The translations under genes and the position numbers were made by a program. A stretch of DNA of 6,625 nucleotides, taken from the NCBI GenBank assembly GCA_003170115.1, contig PMZS01000166.1, positions 1-6,625 on the forward strand, read 5' to 3'. The notes below the pieces were generated by a model that ran no database searches, was not told the DNA's origin, and was given only the letters and a program-made list of their open reading frames with translations. This DNA comes from Spirochaetaceae bacterium (GTDB lineage Bacteria > Spirochaetota > Spirochaetia > SZUA-6 > Fen-1364). The stretch's first letter is position 1; every line of letters begins with the position of its first letter. This document shows positions 1 through 5,986 of the stretch, piece after piece.

Positions 1-1
1 G

Positions 2-70
2 TACCAGGCCCTGTACCGCCGGTATACCGAGCTCAGCAGGAGCCTTGAGCCGCTCCTCCGGACGCTCTGA
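2..70 (+). CDS. C-terminal end of a probable FGGY-family carbohydrate kinase (partial, 5' end outside window)
   Basis: An open frame enters from the left edge and ends at a TGA at 68-70, giving 22 residues that finish SLEPLLRTL. The pattern, a Tyr/Arg-rich helix (YQALYRRYTEL) followed by a short Leu-rich end, resembles the extreme C-terminus of xylulokinase- and ribulokinase-like FGGY kinases, whose last helix often reads Y..LY..L.PL. These kinases phosphorylate a ketopentose such as L-ribulose or L-xylulose with ATP in the cytoplasm. The next gene, a ribulose-5-phosphate 4-epimerase, begins 8 bases after the stop and its ribosome binding site overlaps this stop codon. That implies one operon with coupled translation, and it is the main support for the kinase reading. 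Twenty-two residues are too few to prove the family. Codon use looks like the neighbours. Confidence 0.5.
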   Translation, partial: YQALYRRYTELSRSLEPLLRTL

Positions 71-78
71 GGGATTTC

Positions 79-834
79 ATGAAGGCACCAGGAAAGGCAT
101 CGACTATATTCCCCAAAGGGACGGCCAGAAAGCGCCTCCAGCGTCTCCGCGAGGAGGTCTACCGGGCGAACATGGACCTGGTGGCGCGGGGGCTGGTCGT
201 CTCCACGTTCGGCAACGTCTCCGGCATCGACAGGGAAATCGGACTCATTGCGATCAAGCCCAGCGGCGTGGACTATGACGACCTTGCGCCGGGGAACCTG
301 GTCATCGTGGATCTCGACGGAAAGAAGGTGGAAGGAGACCTCAATCCCTCTTCGGACACGAAGACCCACGTGCGGCTTTACCGGGAGTTCACGGGGATCG
401 GGGGCGTGGTCCACACGCACTCGCGGCACGCCACGGCCTGGGCCGAGGCGAAAAGGCCCCTGCCCTGCCTGGGAACGACGCACGCCGACTACTTCCACGG
501 CGAAGTCCCGTGCACCGCGGTGATCACCGACGAGCAGATCCGCAAGGATTACGAGGAAGAAACGGCCGTCCAGATTCTCGACGCGTTCAGGAAGATCGAC
601 TATCAGGGGATGCCCGCGGTGCTCGTCGCCTCCCATGGTCCGTTCACCTGGGGCAGGGACGCGGCCGAGGCCGGCTATCATGCGTGGATGCTGGAGTTCG
701 CGGCGGAGATGGCCGCAACCGCCGTGATGATCAACCCGCGGGTCCGCGGGGTGAAGCAGTCCCTCCTGAACAAGCATTACCTGAGAAAGCACGGAAAAGA
801 CGCGTACTACGGCCAGGGCGGGGGACATGGATAG
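79..834 (+). CDS. araD: L-ribulose-5-phosphate 4-epimerase (AraD/UlaF/SgbE family, class II aldolase fold)
   Basis: A 251-residue cytosolic metalloenzyme that interconverts L-ribulose 5-phosphate and D-xylulose 5-phosphate, feeding pentoses into the pentose phosphate pathway. Family hallmarks appear in order: GNVSGIDRE near 45-53, IKPSGVDYDDL (59-69), SSDTKTH (91-97), HTHSRHAT (112-119), GTTHADYFHG (132-141), SHGPFTWG (185-192) and KHYLRKHGKDAYYGQ (232-246). By alignment from memory to E. coli AraD, the zinc ligands are D93, H112, H114 and H186, and the catalytic pair is D137 and Y244. All are present, so the enzyme should be active. The ATG at 79 has GAGGG at 69-73 with 5 bases of spacing, and the next in-frame ATG is codon 32, inside the conserved domain. 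This start leaves about 17 extra N-terminal residues relative to E. coli AraD (231 aa). AraD, UlaF and SgbE are hard to separate by sequence, so the symbol marks the family rather than proven arabinose use. Confidence 0.93.
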   Translation: MKAPGKASTIFPKGTARKRLQRLREEVYRANMDLVARGLVVSTFGNVSGIDREIGLIAIKPSGVDYDDLAPGNLVIVDLDGKKVEGDLNPSSDTKTHVRLYREFTGIGGVVHTHSRHATAWAEAKRPLPCLGTTHADYFHGEVPCTAVITDEQIRKDYEEETAVQILDAFRKIDYQGMPAVLVASHGPFTWGRDAAEAGYHAWMLEFAAEMAATAVMINPRVRGVKQSLLNKHYLRKHGKDAYYGQGGGHG

Positions 835-1960
835 GACGAAGGTCGGAATTGTCGGCTGCGGCACCATCAGCGGGATCTACCTCTCCAACCTCACCAGGAA
901 GTTTGAGAACGTTGAGGTGGCGGCCGTCGCGGACATGATTCCCGAGCGCGCGGACGCGAAAGCCGCCGAGCACGGTATTGCCAGGGCATGCTCGGTGGAG
1001 GAACTGCTCGCGGATTCGAGCATCGAGATCGTTCTCAACCTGACCGTCCCTCTGGCCCATGCGGAGGTGACGCAGGAGGCCATTGCCGCGGGAAAGCACG
1101 TCTACACGGAAAAACCGCTTTCGGTCTCCCTCCGCGAGGGGGAGCGCATCCTCACCCTGGCGCGGAAAAAAGGTGTGCGCGTGGGAACCGCCCCGGACAC
1201 CTTCCTCGGTTCCGGCATCCAGACCTGCATCCGGCTCATTGACGAGGGAGCAATCGGGATGCCGGTCGCGGCCTCGGCATTCATGACCTGCCACGGTCAC
1301 GAGGCATGGCACCCGGATCCCGGTTTCTACTACGCGCAGGGCGGCGGCCCGGTGTTCGACATGGGACCGTATTATTTCACCGCGCTCATCGCGCTCCTGG
1401 GCCCGGCCCAGAGGGTGTGCGGATCGGTGAGGCGGACCTTCCCCCGGAGGTTCGTGGGTTCCGGACCGAACGCGGGCCAGTCCATTGCCGTGGAAGTGCC
1501 GACGCATGCCGCGGGCACGATCGACTTCGCCATCGGCGCCGTTGCGACCTTCGTGATGTCGTTCGACGTCTGGCACGCCCAGCTTCCCCGCATCGAGATC
1601 TATGGGAGCGAAGGAAGCTTGAGCGTTCCTGACCCGAACACATTCGGCGGGCCGGTCAGGATCCGGGGCGCTGACGATGCCGAGTGGCGGGACGTGCCCG
1701 TGCCCTCAACCCACGCGGAGAACTCACGCGGCCTCGGCCTTTCCGAGATGGTCGATGCGCTGCGGGATGGCCGGCCGCACCGCGCATCCGGTGCCTTGGG
1801 GCTCCACGTGCTGGAGATCATGCACGCGGTGCACGAGGCCTCGAGCGCCGAACGCTATTCCACGCTCAGGTTCCCTGTCGGCCGGCCCGAGCCCTTCCCC
1901 GCAGCCGCGGCAATGGCCCCGGGCGGCTCGACGGACTCAGACTCGACGGACTCGGAATAG
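827..1960 (+). CDS. Gfo/Idh/MocA family NAD(P)-dependent oxidoreductase
   Basis: A 377-residue cytosolic dehydrogenase of the Gfo/Idh/MocA family, which oxidises or reduces sugars, inositols or sugar derivatives with NAD(P). The N-terminal Rossmann domain begins KVGIVGCGTISGIY (5-18), with the glycine-rich dinucleotide loop. Beta-2 ends VAAVADMIPERA, where D36 would bind the cofactor ribose (D favours NAD, inference). The signature EKP is at 95-97 in HVYTEKPLSVS, and K96 is the expected catalytic-site lysine. The C-terminal substrate domain carries GGGPVFDMGPYYFTAL (172-187), typical of the active-site segment, and ends with ALGLHVLEIMHAVHEASS. The start codon at 827 overlaps the epimerase stop by 8 bases, with AGGG at 815-818 and further G-rich sequence upstream, so translation is coupled. 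The last residues (GGSTDSDSTDSE) are an acidic tail made by a 15-bp tandem duplication and lie outside the fold. The substrate is unknown. The operon suggests a pentose or pentitol-related sugar. Confidence 0.9.
   Translation: MDRTKVGIVGCGTISGIYLSNLTRKFENVEVAAVADMIPERADAKAAEHGIARACSVEELLADSSIEIVLNLTVPLAHAEVTQEAIAAGKHVYTEKPLSVSLREGERILTLARKKGVRVGTAPDTFLGSGIQTCIRLIDEGAIGMPVAASAFMTCHGHEAWHPDPGFYYAQGGGPVFDMGPYYFTALIALLGPAQRVCGSVRRTFPRRFVGSGPNAGQSIAVEVPTHAAGTIDFAIGAVATFVMSFDVWHAQLPRIEIYGSEGSLSVPDPNTFGGPVRIRGADDAEWRDVPVPSTHAENSRGLGLSEMVDALRDGRPHRASGALGLHVLEIMHAVHEASSAERYSTLRFPVGRPEPFPAAAAMAPGGSTDSDSTDSE
1928..1957 (+). repeat. 15-bp tandem duplication at the 3' end of the oxidoreductase gene
   Basis: Two adjacent 15-base units (1928-1942 and 1943-1957) share 13 of 15 bases and encode STDSD then STDSE just before the stop codon. 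The unit is a multiple of three, so the frame is kept. It extends a probably disordered, acidic C-terminal tail. It looks like a replication-slippage product rather than a mobile element. Confidence 0.8.
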
Positions 1961-1965
1961 AAGAC

Positions 1966-1973
1966 AAGGAGGG
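1966..1973 (+). promoter_or_regulatory. Strong Shine-Dalgarno site for the 164-residue orphan gene
   Basis: AAGGAGGG lies 5 bases before the ATG at 1979, in the 18-base gap after the oxidoreductase stop. It is a near-perfect ribosome binding site, which fixes the start of the downstream gene and argues that this unrecognised reading frame is really translated. Confidence 0.85.
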
Positions 1974-1978
1974 TCCCC

Positions 1979-2473
1979 ATGCAGTGGTTCGGGAGGAGCC
2001 GGGAGGAAAGCCCGGACGAGTTCTGGCGCCAGACCGCGGCGAAGCGCGGTGGCGAGATCGGATTCCTCACATTCGCCACGCTCCTGGGCCGTTCGGCGGA
2101 CCAGCCGATGGACCTGCCGGGGCTCCTGTACCTTGTGGGAGAGACGGTGTGGTTCGAGGATTTCGAGCGCGACAACTGGCTGGCGAAGATCATGGGTGGC
2201 GGAAGGAAATTCGAGAAGACCGAGATCTCTTTCTTTCGGGCCGAGGTCCGGGGCACACGGCTCGTCTCGCGTGCCAGCGCGGCGCGCTGCATCGCGGGGG
2301 CCGTCCCGGCGGAGAAGCTCAGCCCCGTCTCCGCCGTCGGCCGCATCCTTTCGACACCGATTGTGCAGGTGTCGCTTCCCGGTGGAACGTCGTTGTTCTT
2401 CGACATGATCCGCCGAACGGAATTCATCGCCCTGTTCACGCTCAGCGAGAGCGCTGCGCCTCCGCCGCAATGA
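1979..2473 (+). CDS. Conserved-looking hypothetical protein, possible GRAM/PH-like fold
   Basis: A 164-residue soluble protein that I do not recognise by name. It has no signal peptide or membrane segment. After a charged N-terminus (SREESPDEFW), residues 48-62 read GLLYLVGETVWFEDF. This is the 'G.LYLT...L.F' pattern of a first beta-hairpin in GRAM or PH-like domains. TEISFFRAEVRG (81-92) resembles the strand where such domains have an '.I.I.YSDI' pattern, and IVQVSLPGGTSLFFDMIRRTEFIALF (128-153) resembles the closing strand-loop-strand plus helix. The fold is an inference from this pattern, not a match. It is the last gene of the sugar operon, 18 bases after the oxidoreductase and behind a very strong ribosome binding site. 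Its last 32 bases overlap the 3' end of the convergent vWA gene. A regulatory or membrane-binding role is possible, but function is unknown. Confidence 0.8.
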   Translation: MQWFGRSREESPDEFWRQTAAKRGGEIGFLTFATLLGRSADQPMDLPGLLYLVGETVWFEDFERDNWLAKIMGGGRKFEKTEISFFRAEVRGTRLVSRASAARCIAGAVPAEKLSPVSAVGRILSTPIVQVSLPGGTSLFFDMIRRTEFIALFTLSESAAPPPQ

Positions 2474-3545
2474 TCTCGGCGACCTTCGTATCGAAGGCGT
2501 CTCCCATGCCCGCGGAAGATATTCGTTTCTGCTCCGCGCTGATATAGTCCGCGCGCTTCTTTGTCAAGGACACGAGGGTGAGGTTCAGCCCGTCGCGCGC
2601 GTTCTTCTGCTTCGCGACGTACCTGGTCCGCTCCGCCGGCGTCATTTTTTGCATTTCCGGGGGCAGGAGCCCGGTGGACACCTTCGCCGGGTCAGTCGAG
2701 CCTTCCTCGTAATCCGCCACGAGGTCTCCCGTGCCCTGGATGGCCTTGCCGCCGCTGGCGAGGTTGTACGCGGCCCGGTCCGCGGCGACCGATGCCGGCG
2801 CCGCGGCCGCCTTGTCCACCTTGCTCCGGGCCTCGGCCTGGCGCTCCCGGTCTCCGTACGCAACGACCGTGCCGCCCAGGGCGGCACTCACCTTCGAAAT
2901 CTCCTCGTCGAAGGGGGTGGCCATTGCGGTCATGTTCCCCGACTGCGCCAGAGCGACGTAGGAGCCCTCCGCCAGTCGTGCGATTTCCTGCCAGACCGGT
3001 GTCGTCTCGGGCACATCTCCACACTGCACGGTGTTGATGATGAGGCCCTTCTTCACCGCCACGCGGCAGCTCTCCGTGTATTTCACGTCGTCCCGATAGT
3101 CCATGTGAGGCGGGTAGTCTCCCACCAGGAAGATGATCTTCAGCACGTTCCTGTCCGCGGTCCAATTCAACCCGGTCACCGCGGCATGCAGGGCCTCGTT
3201 CACGCTCTCCGGGTCGTCTCCGCCGCCGTCGGCGGCAAACGACTGCAGATTTTTGAACACGGTATCGATGTCTCCAGTCAGATCAAACTTCTTCGTCACG
3301 TACTCGTCGCCCCTGTCCCGATAGGTCACGAGCCCGATCCTCACCTCGGGAGTCGGCTTCTCCGCGATGATGCTGTTGGCGATCGACCAGATCTTCTGCT
3401 TTGCGCCCTCGATCAATCCGCCCATGGATCCCGTGGAATCAAGGACGAACGCGACCTCCACGCGCGGCCGGGCCGCGGAGAATCCCGCCGTGGCGGCCGT
3501 GAACAACATCCCCGCCGCGACTCCAATCATGACTGCCTTTCTCAT
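2442..3545 (-). CDS. Secreted von Willebrand factor A (vWA) domain protein, DSTGSM/GGGDDPES type
   Basis: A 367-residue exported protein. Residues 1-25 form a signal peptide: basic MRK, then a hydrophobic core, then a probable cleavage near FSAA/RPRV. The vWA domain fills about 28-230. Its MIDAS metal site starts at VAFVLDSTGSMGG (D36, T38, S40), followed by VTYRDRGDEYV (73-83), GGGDDPESVNEALH (107-120) and IIFLVGDYPPHMDY (137-150, D143). This DxTxS form with YRDRGD and GGGD.PESV belongs to a recurring bacterial vWA subgroup, also seen in VwkA-like proteins. Such domains bind a divalent metal and usually a protein partner. An Ala-rich linker (245-260) leads to a helical, Lys/Arg-rich C-terminal region (295-367) of unknown role. 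The ATG at 3545 is chosen because AGGAGG sits 8 bases upstream and the signal peptide then begins correctly; an upstream in-frame start would add 28 unlikely residues inside the preceding gene. It is second in the operon, 17 bases after the VIT-vWA gene. Confidence 0.87.
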   Translation of the reverse strand: MRKAVMIGVAAGMLFTAATAGFSAARPRVEVAFVLDSTGSMGGLIEGAKQKIWSIANSIIAEKPTPEVRIGLVTYRDRGDEYVTKKFDLTGDIDTVFKNLQSFAADGGGDDPESVNEALHAAVTGLNWTADRNVLKIIFLVGDYPPHMDYRDDVKYTESCRVAVKKGLIINTVQCGDVPETTPVWQEIARLAEGSYVALAQSGNMTAMATPFDEEISKVSAALGGTVVAYGDRERQAEARSKVDKAAAAPASVAADRAAYNLASGGKAIQGTGDLVADYEEGSTDPAKVSTGLLPPEMQKMTPAERTRYVAKQKNARDGLNLTLVSLTKKRADYISAEQKRISSAGMGDAFDTKVAEIIAAEAQRSR

Positions 3546-3553
3546 CGTGTATT

Positions 3554-3562
3554 CCTCCTCCC
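3554..3562 (-). promoter_or_regulatory. Shine-Dalgarno site deciding the start of the secreted vWA gene
   Basis: On the minus strand GGGAGGAGG fills part of the 17-base gap between the two vWA genes, directly after the upstream TAA stop, and leaves 8 bases before the ATG at 3545. It supports this ATG as the start and indicates that both genes are read from one transcript. Confidence 0.8.
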
Positions 3563-5875
3563 TTATTCCCTGACACTCACCAGGACGCCGTCCAGGACGA
3601 CATCCACGTTGTTCCCCAGCGCGAGCCACCGTGCCGCGGCCGGAGACCTTTTCAGGAGATCGAAGTACTCTGCGCTTCCGAACCGGATCTGCCTCTGCGC
3701 AATGCCGCGTTGAGACTGCGCGGAAGAGTCGGTCCAGACATTGCCGTTCTGGTAGAATGCCCTGCCGCCGACCAGCCGCACCTGCTGTGCGTAGTTCTGC
3801 TCCTGGGCCGCGCGGTAGCCGCCCTCACCGCCGGTCATGGAGGGCGCCGCCTTCTTTGCGAGCCCTGGCGCGGGCGCGGCCTGCGGCACGTTTGTCACCG
3901 ACATCAGCCCCTGCATCGCCATGGAGTTCTCCACCGCCGACGCGCCGGCACGGCTGGCCTCCGATGCGGCCTCCTTGCGAACCGAGTCCAGGCGCGATTT
4001 CGCGCTGTCAGTCGCCTCCCGATCCTTCTCCATCTCCTGGTACGAGCGGAGGTTCACCGGGACGCTGCGGCGTGCCTCGTCCTCCAGCACCAGGTACGCC
4101 GTGTAGGGCGTGACGATCCCGAAATCCCGCGAGAGACGGATGACCTCGTCCTTGAGCTCTGGGGACTCCCCGTGCATCCTCATCTCGTCCAGGAGCCACC
4201 CGACCCGCCGGGTTGCCCACAACTGCGGGACGAATGAATCCCCCGACGTCTGCGCGGGGAAGCTGACGTCTGCCGCAAACTCGCGCGGTTTCCCGTTGAA
4301 AGTGCCCGAGATCTTCGCAGCCGCCGCGCCGGTCCCGGAATAGCGGCCGAACACTACCAGCATGTCTCCGTTGAACAGGTCAGGCATGGTAGACGGCTGA
4401 AGCTGCGTGACCCTGATCGAGGGATTGGTGAATGCCAGGGTGAGGTTGGTGAGCACGGGATCCCTGATCTTGGAGTAGAACGAGCTGACCTTCACCTCGA
4501 TATCCTCTTCCGGCAGCACATACTGGCTCGCCGCCCGGGTCACTGATGCAATCCGATCCAGCAGGTGCGTGTTCACGTCCGTGCCAATGCCGAAGGTGAA
4601 GATGTGCGCTGAATTGCCGGCACCACGGACGGAATCGACCAGGGGATCCTCCCCGGTTTCTCCGATGGTTGGCAGGCCGTCGGTGAGAAAGATCACCATA
4701 TACGGACGCGAAGTCCCCGTTCCGGTTCCCGCGGACCTCAGCGCCATGGCCCGGGCAAGGGCATCCTGGATGGCGGTTCCGCCGATCGGCCTCAGGCCGT
4801 CGACAAAGGATGAGGCCCGGGCGATGTGCGGCGCGTCCGCCGGCACGAGGCTTCCAAACAGCGGCTCGGTCTCCGTGGAGAACCGCACGATCTCGAAACG
4901 GTCATCGGTGCCGAGATTTGCCAGGCAGAACCGCAGCGCCTTTTTCGCCTGCTCGAGCTTCGGGCCGGCCATTGATCCCGACGTGTCCAGCACGAAGCAG
5001 ATGTCCTTGGGCTGAATTGCGCCCGTGGCCGCGGTCCCCGGGGAGGCCAGCAGCATGAAGTATCCGTCTTCGCCCGGCTGGCGGCTCGTGACAAGGTCGA
5101 TGCCGAGCGGGTTCGGCGTGCGGCTGAAGATCACCTTGAAGTCGGTGTCGGGCCAGACGTTCCTGGCCTCCCATCCCACCACCGCTCTCCTGTCACCATC
5201 GCGCCGGATTTCCGCGGGATGGCTGGGACAGTACACGCTCTTCAGCTGCACCCGGCCGTCCAGTGTCACCTTCACCGACACGTCTTGCACGGCGGTTGCA
5301 CTGAACTTCTCCGTGTTCAGAGGGTAGGTGTACTCGACGATGCCGGCATCGCTCTTCAGGAGCTCGCTGTAGGTGATGCGGATCCTCTTCCCCGACATCG
5401 GCTCAATGGGATAGACGCGCAGCTTGAACGCACCCCGGCCAACGTATTCCAGCAAGGCGGGGTCCTTCATCCTGCGAACGATGTCCTCGTAATACGCACG
5501 CGCCTTGTCGGCCGGCAGCAGCTCGGCGTCCATCATTTTCCCGCCGATGTCCATTGAGAATCGGTCGATGTGCGCGCCCTCCGGCAGCGGGAAGATGTAC
5601 GTCCCTTCCAGCCGCTCGCGATTCGGGTTGTAAAACTCTTCATCCACTGTCGTGACCGCGACCAGGTCCGTCACCGCCACGGTCACGTGATGGTAGGAGA
5701 CTTCGAGCGGAGCAAAGCTGAAATGCCCCGCCAGGACATGCGGCGGATTCTCGATAACGATGAGACCATCTGCCGCGCAAATGCCCGGCAGGATGACCGC
5801 TGCCAGCACCGCCGCGATCCAGATCACACGCCGCCTGAATGCGGCCGCCTTCAAGCCACTGATTAGCTGATCCAT
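3563..5875 (-). CDS. Exported VIT and vWA domain protein (inter-alpha-trypsin inhibitor heavy-chain-like)
   Basis: A 770-residue protein. Residues 14-36 give a basic RRR followed by a hydrophobic stretch, a signal peptide (possible cleavage near ICAA/DG) or membrane anchor. The VIT domain spans about 45-175, with EEFYNPNRERLEGTYIFPLP, LLPADKARAYYEDIVRR and LRVYPIEPMSGKRIRITYSELL. The vWA domain spans about 290-465 and holds a complete MIDAS: DTSGS (D297, S299, S301), T367 in GGTAIQDAL and D399 in FLTDGLPT. A beta-rich segment (470-600, with FGIVTPYTAYLVLEDE) follows. After an Ala/Gln-rich linker (615-695) comes a C-terminal module, VRLVGGRAFYQNGNVWTD to YFDLLKRSPAAARWLALG, often found at the end of bacterial VIT proteins. 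The likely role is metal-dependent protein binding at the cell surface or in the periplasm; the partner is unknown. The ATG at 5875 is preferred over the GTG at 5881 because AGGAGG at 5881-5886 would overlap that GTG but lies 5 bases from the ATG. It is first in the vWA operon. Confidence 0.92.
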   Translation of the reverse strand: MDQLISGLKAAAFRRRVIWIAAVLAAVILPGICAADGLIVIENPPHVLAGHFSFAPLEVSYHHVTVAVTDLVAVTTVDEEFYNPNRERLEGTYIFPLPEGAHIDRFSMDIGGKMMDAELLPADKARAYYEDIVRRMKDPALLEYVGRGAFKLRVYPIEPMSGKRIRITYSELLKSDAGIVEYTYPLNTEKFSATAVQDVSVKVTLDGRVQLKSVYCPSHPAEIRRDGDRRAVVGWEARNVWPDTDFKVIFSRTPNPLGIDLVTSRQPGEDGYFMLLASPGTAATGAIQPKDICFVLDTSGSMAGPKLEQAKKALRFCLANLGTDDRFEIVRFSTETEPLFGSLVPADAPHIARASSFVDGLRPIGGTAIQDALARAMALRSAGTGTGTSRPYMVIFLTDGLPTIGETGEDPLVDSVRGAGNSAHIFTFGIGTDVNTHLLDRIASVTRAASQYVLPEEDIEVKVSSFYSKIRDPVLTNLTLAFTNPSIRVTQLQPSTMPDLFNGDMLVVFGRYSGTGAAAAKISGTFNGKPREFAADVSFPAQTSGDSFVPQLWATRRVGWLLDEMRMHGESPELKDEVIRLSRDFGIVTPYTAYLVLEDEARRSVPVNLRSYQEMEKDREATDSAKSRLDSVRKEAASEASRAGASAVENSMAMQGLMSVTNVPQAAPAPGLAKKAAPSMTGGEGGYRAAQEQNYAQQVRLVGGRAFYQNGNVWTDSSAQSQRGIAQRQIRFGSAEYFDLLKRSPAAARWLALGNNVDVVLDGVLVSVRE

Positions 5876-5880
5876 ATGCA

Positions 5881-5886
5881 CCTCCT
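5881..5886 (-). promoter_or_regulatory. Shine-Dalgarno site deciding the start of the VIT-vWA gene
   Basis: AGGAGG on the minus strand ends 5 bases before the ATG at 5875. The alternative in-frame GTG begins with the last G of this site, so it cannot be the start if the site is used. Confidence 0.85.
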
Positions 5887-5890
5887 GGAA

Positions 5891-5909
5891 ATACTCATGG
5901 AAGGAGTAT
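5891..5909. promoter_or_regulatory. Inverted repeat in the VIT-vWA leader (possible operator or leader hairpin)
   Basis: ATACTC (5891-5896) and GAGTAT (5904-5909) form a perfect 6-bp dyad around a 7-base centre, 5 bases upstream of the Shine-Dalgarno site of the VIT-vWA operon. In RNA it could form a small hairpin next to the ribosome binding site; in DNA it could be a repressor site. A dyad this short can occur by chance, and only its position makes it notable. Confidence 0.3.
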
Positions 5910-5922
5910 GGCCCCGTGCCTC

Positions 5923-5969
5923 GTCAGGGTTGTCAGGGAGAGAGAAAACGAGTGTAAAAAGCGTGTAAA
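5923..5969 (+). promoter_or_regulatory. Possible promoter with two pairs of short direct repeats, reading toward the right-hand oxidoreductase
   Basis: TTGTCA (5930-5935) and TGTAAA (5953-5958) are separated by 17 bases. They match the sigma-70 -35 consensus at 5 of 6 positions and the -10 consensus at 4 of 6. The -35 box lies across two GTCAGGG copies (5923-5929, 5932-5938), and the -10 box lies in the first of two GTGTAAA copies (5952-5958, 5963-5969), whose starts are 11 bases apart, about one helical turn. This arrangement could be a regulator site. The start would leave a leader of roughly 20 bases before the GTG at 5987. I found no convincing promoter for the opposite-facing VIT-vWA operon in this gap. 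Confidence 0.3.
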
Positions 5970-5986
5970 GCAGGTACGGTTGCCGC

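Noticed and set aside
731..1576. Long minus-strand open frame of 281 codons inside the epimerase and oxidoreductase genes
   Set aside because: It is antisense to two well-supported enzymes and its product is Arg/Gly/His-rich with no domain character, a usual shadow in GC-rich DNA.
2649..3713. Long plus-strand open frame of 354 codons opposite the secreted vWA gene
   Set aside because: The opposite strand gives a signal peptide, MIDAS motifs and a ribosome binding site; this frame shows only His/Arg/Leu-rich sequence without motifs.
5768..5785. Possible lipoprotein signal (LPGIC) in the VIT-vWA signal peptide
   Set aside because: The residues before Cys are P-G-I, and a bulky Ile directly before Cys does not fit a lipobox, so an ordinary signal peptide or anchor is more likely.
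5816..5836. Possible twin-arginine (Tat) motif RRR in the VIT-vWA N-terminus
   Set aside because: The context FRRRVIW lacks the S/T-RR-x-F-L-K pattern; basic residues before a hydrophobic core are normal for Sec signals.
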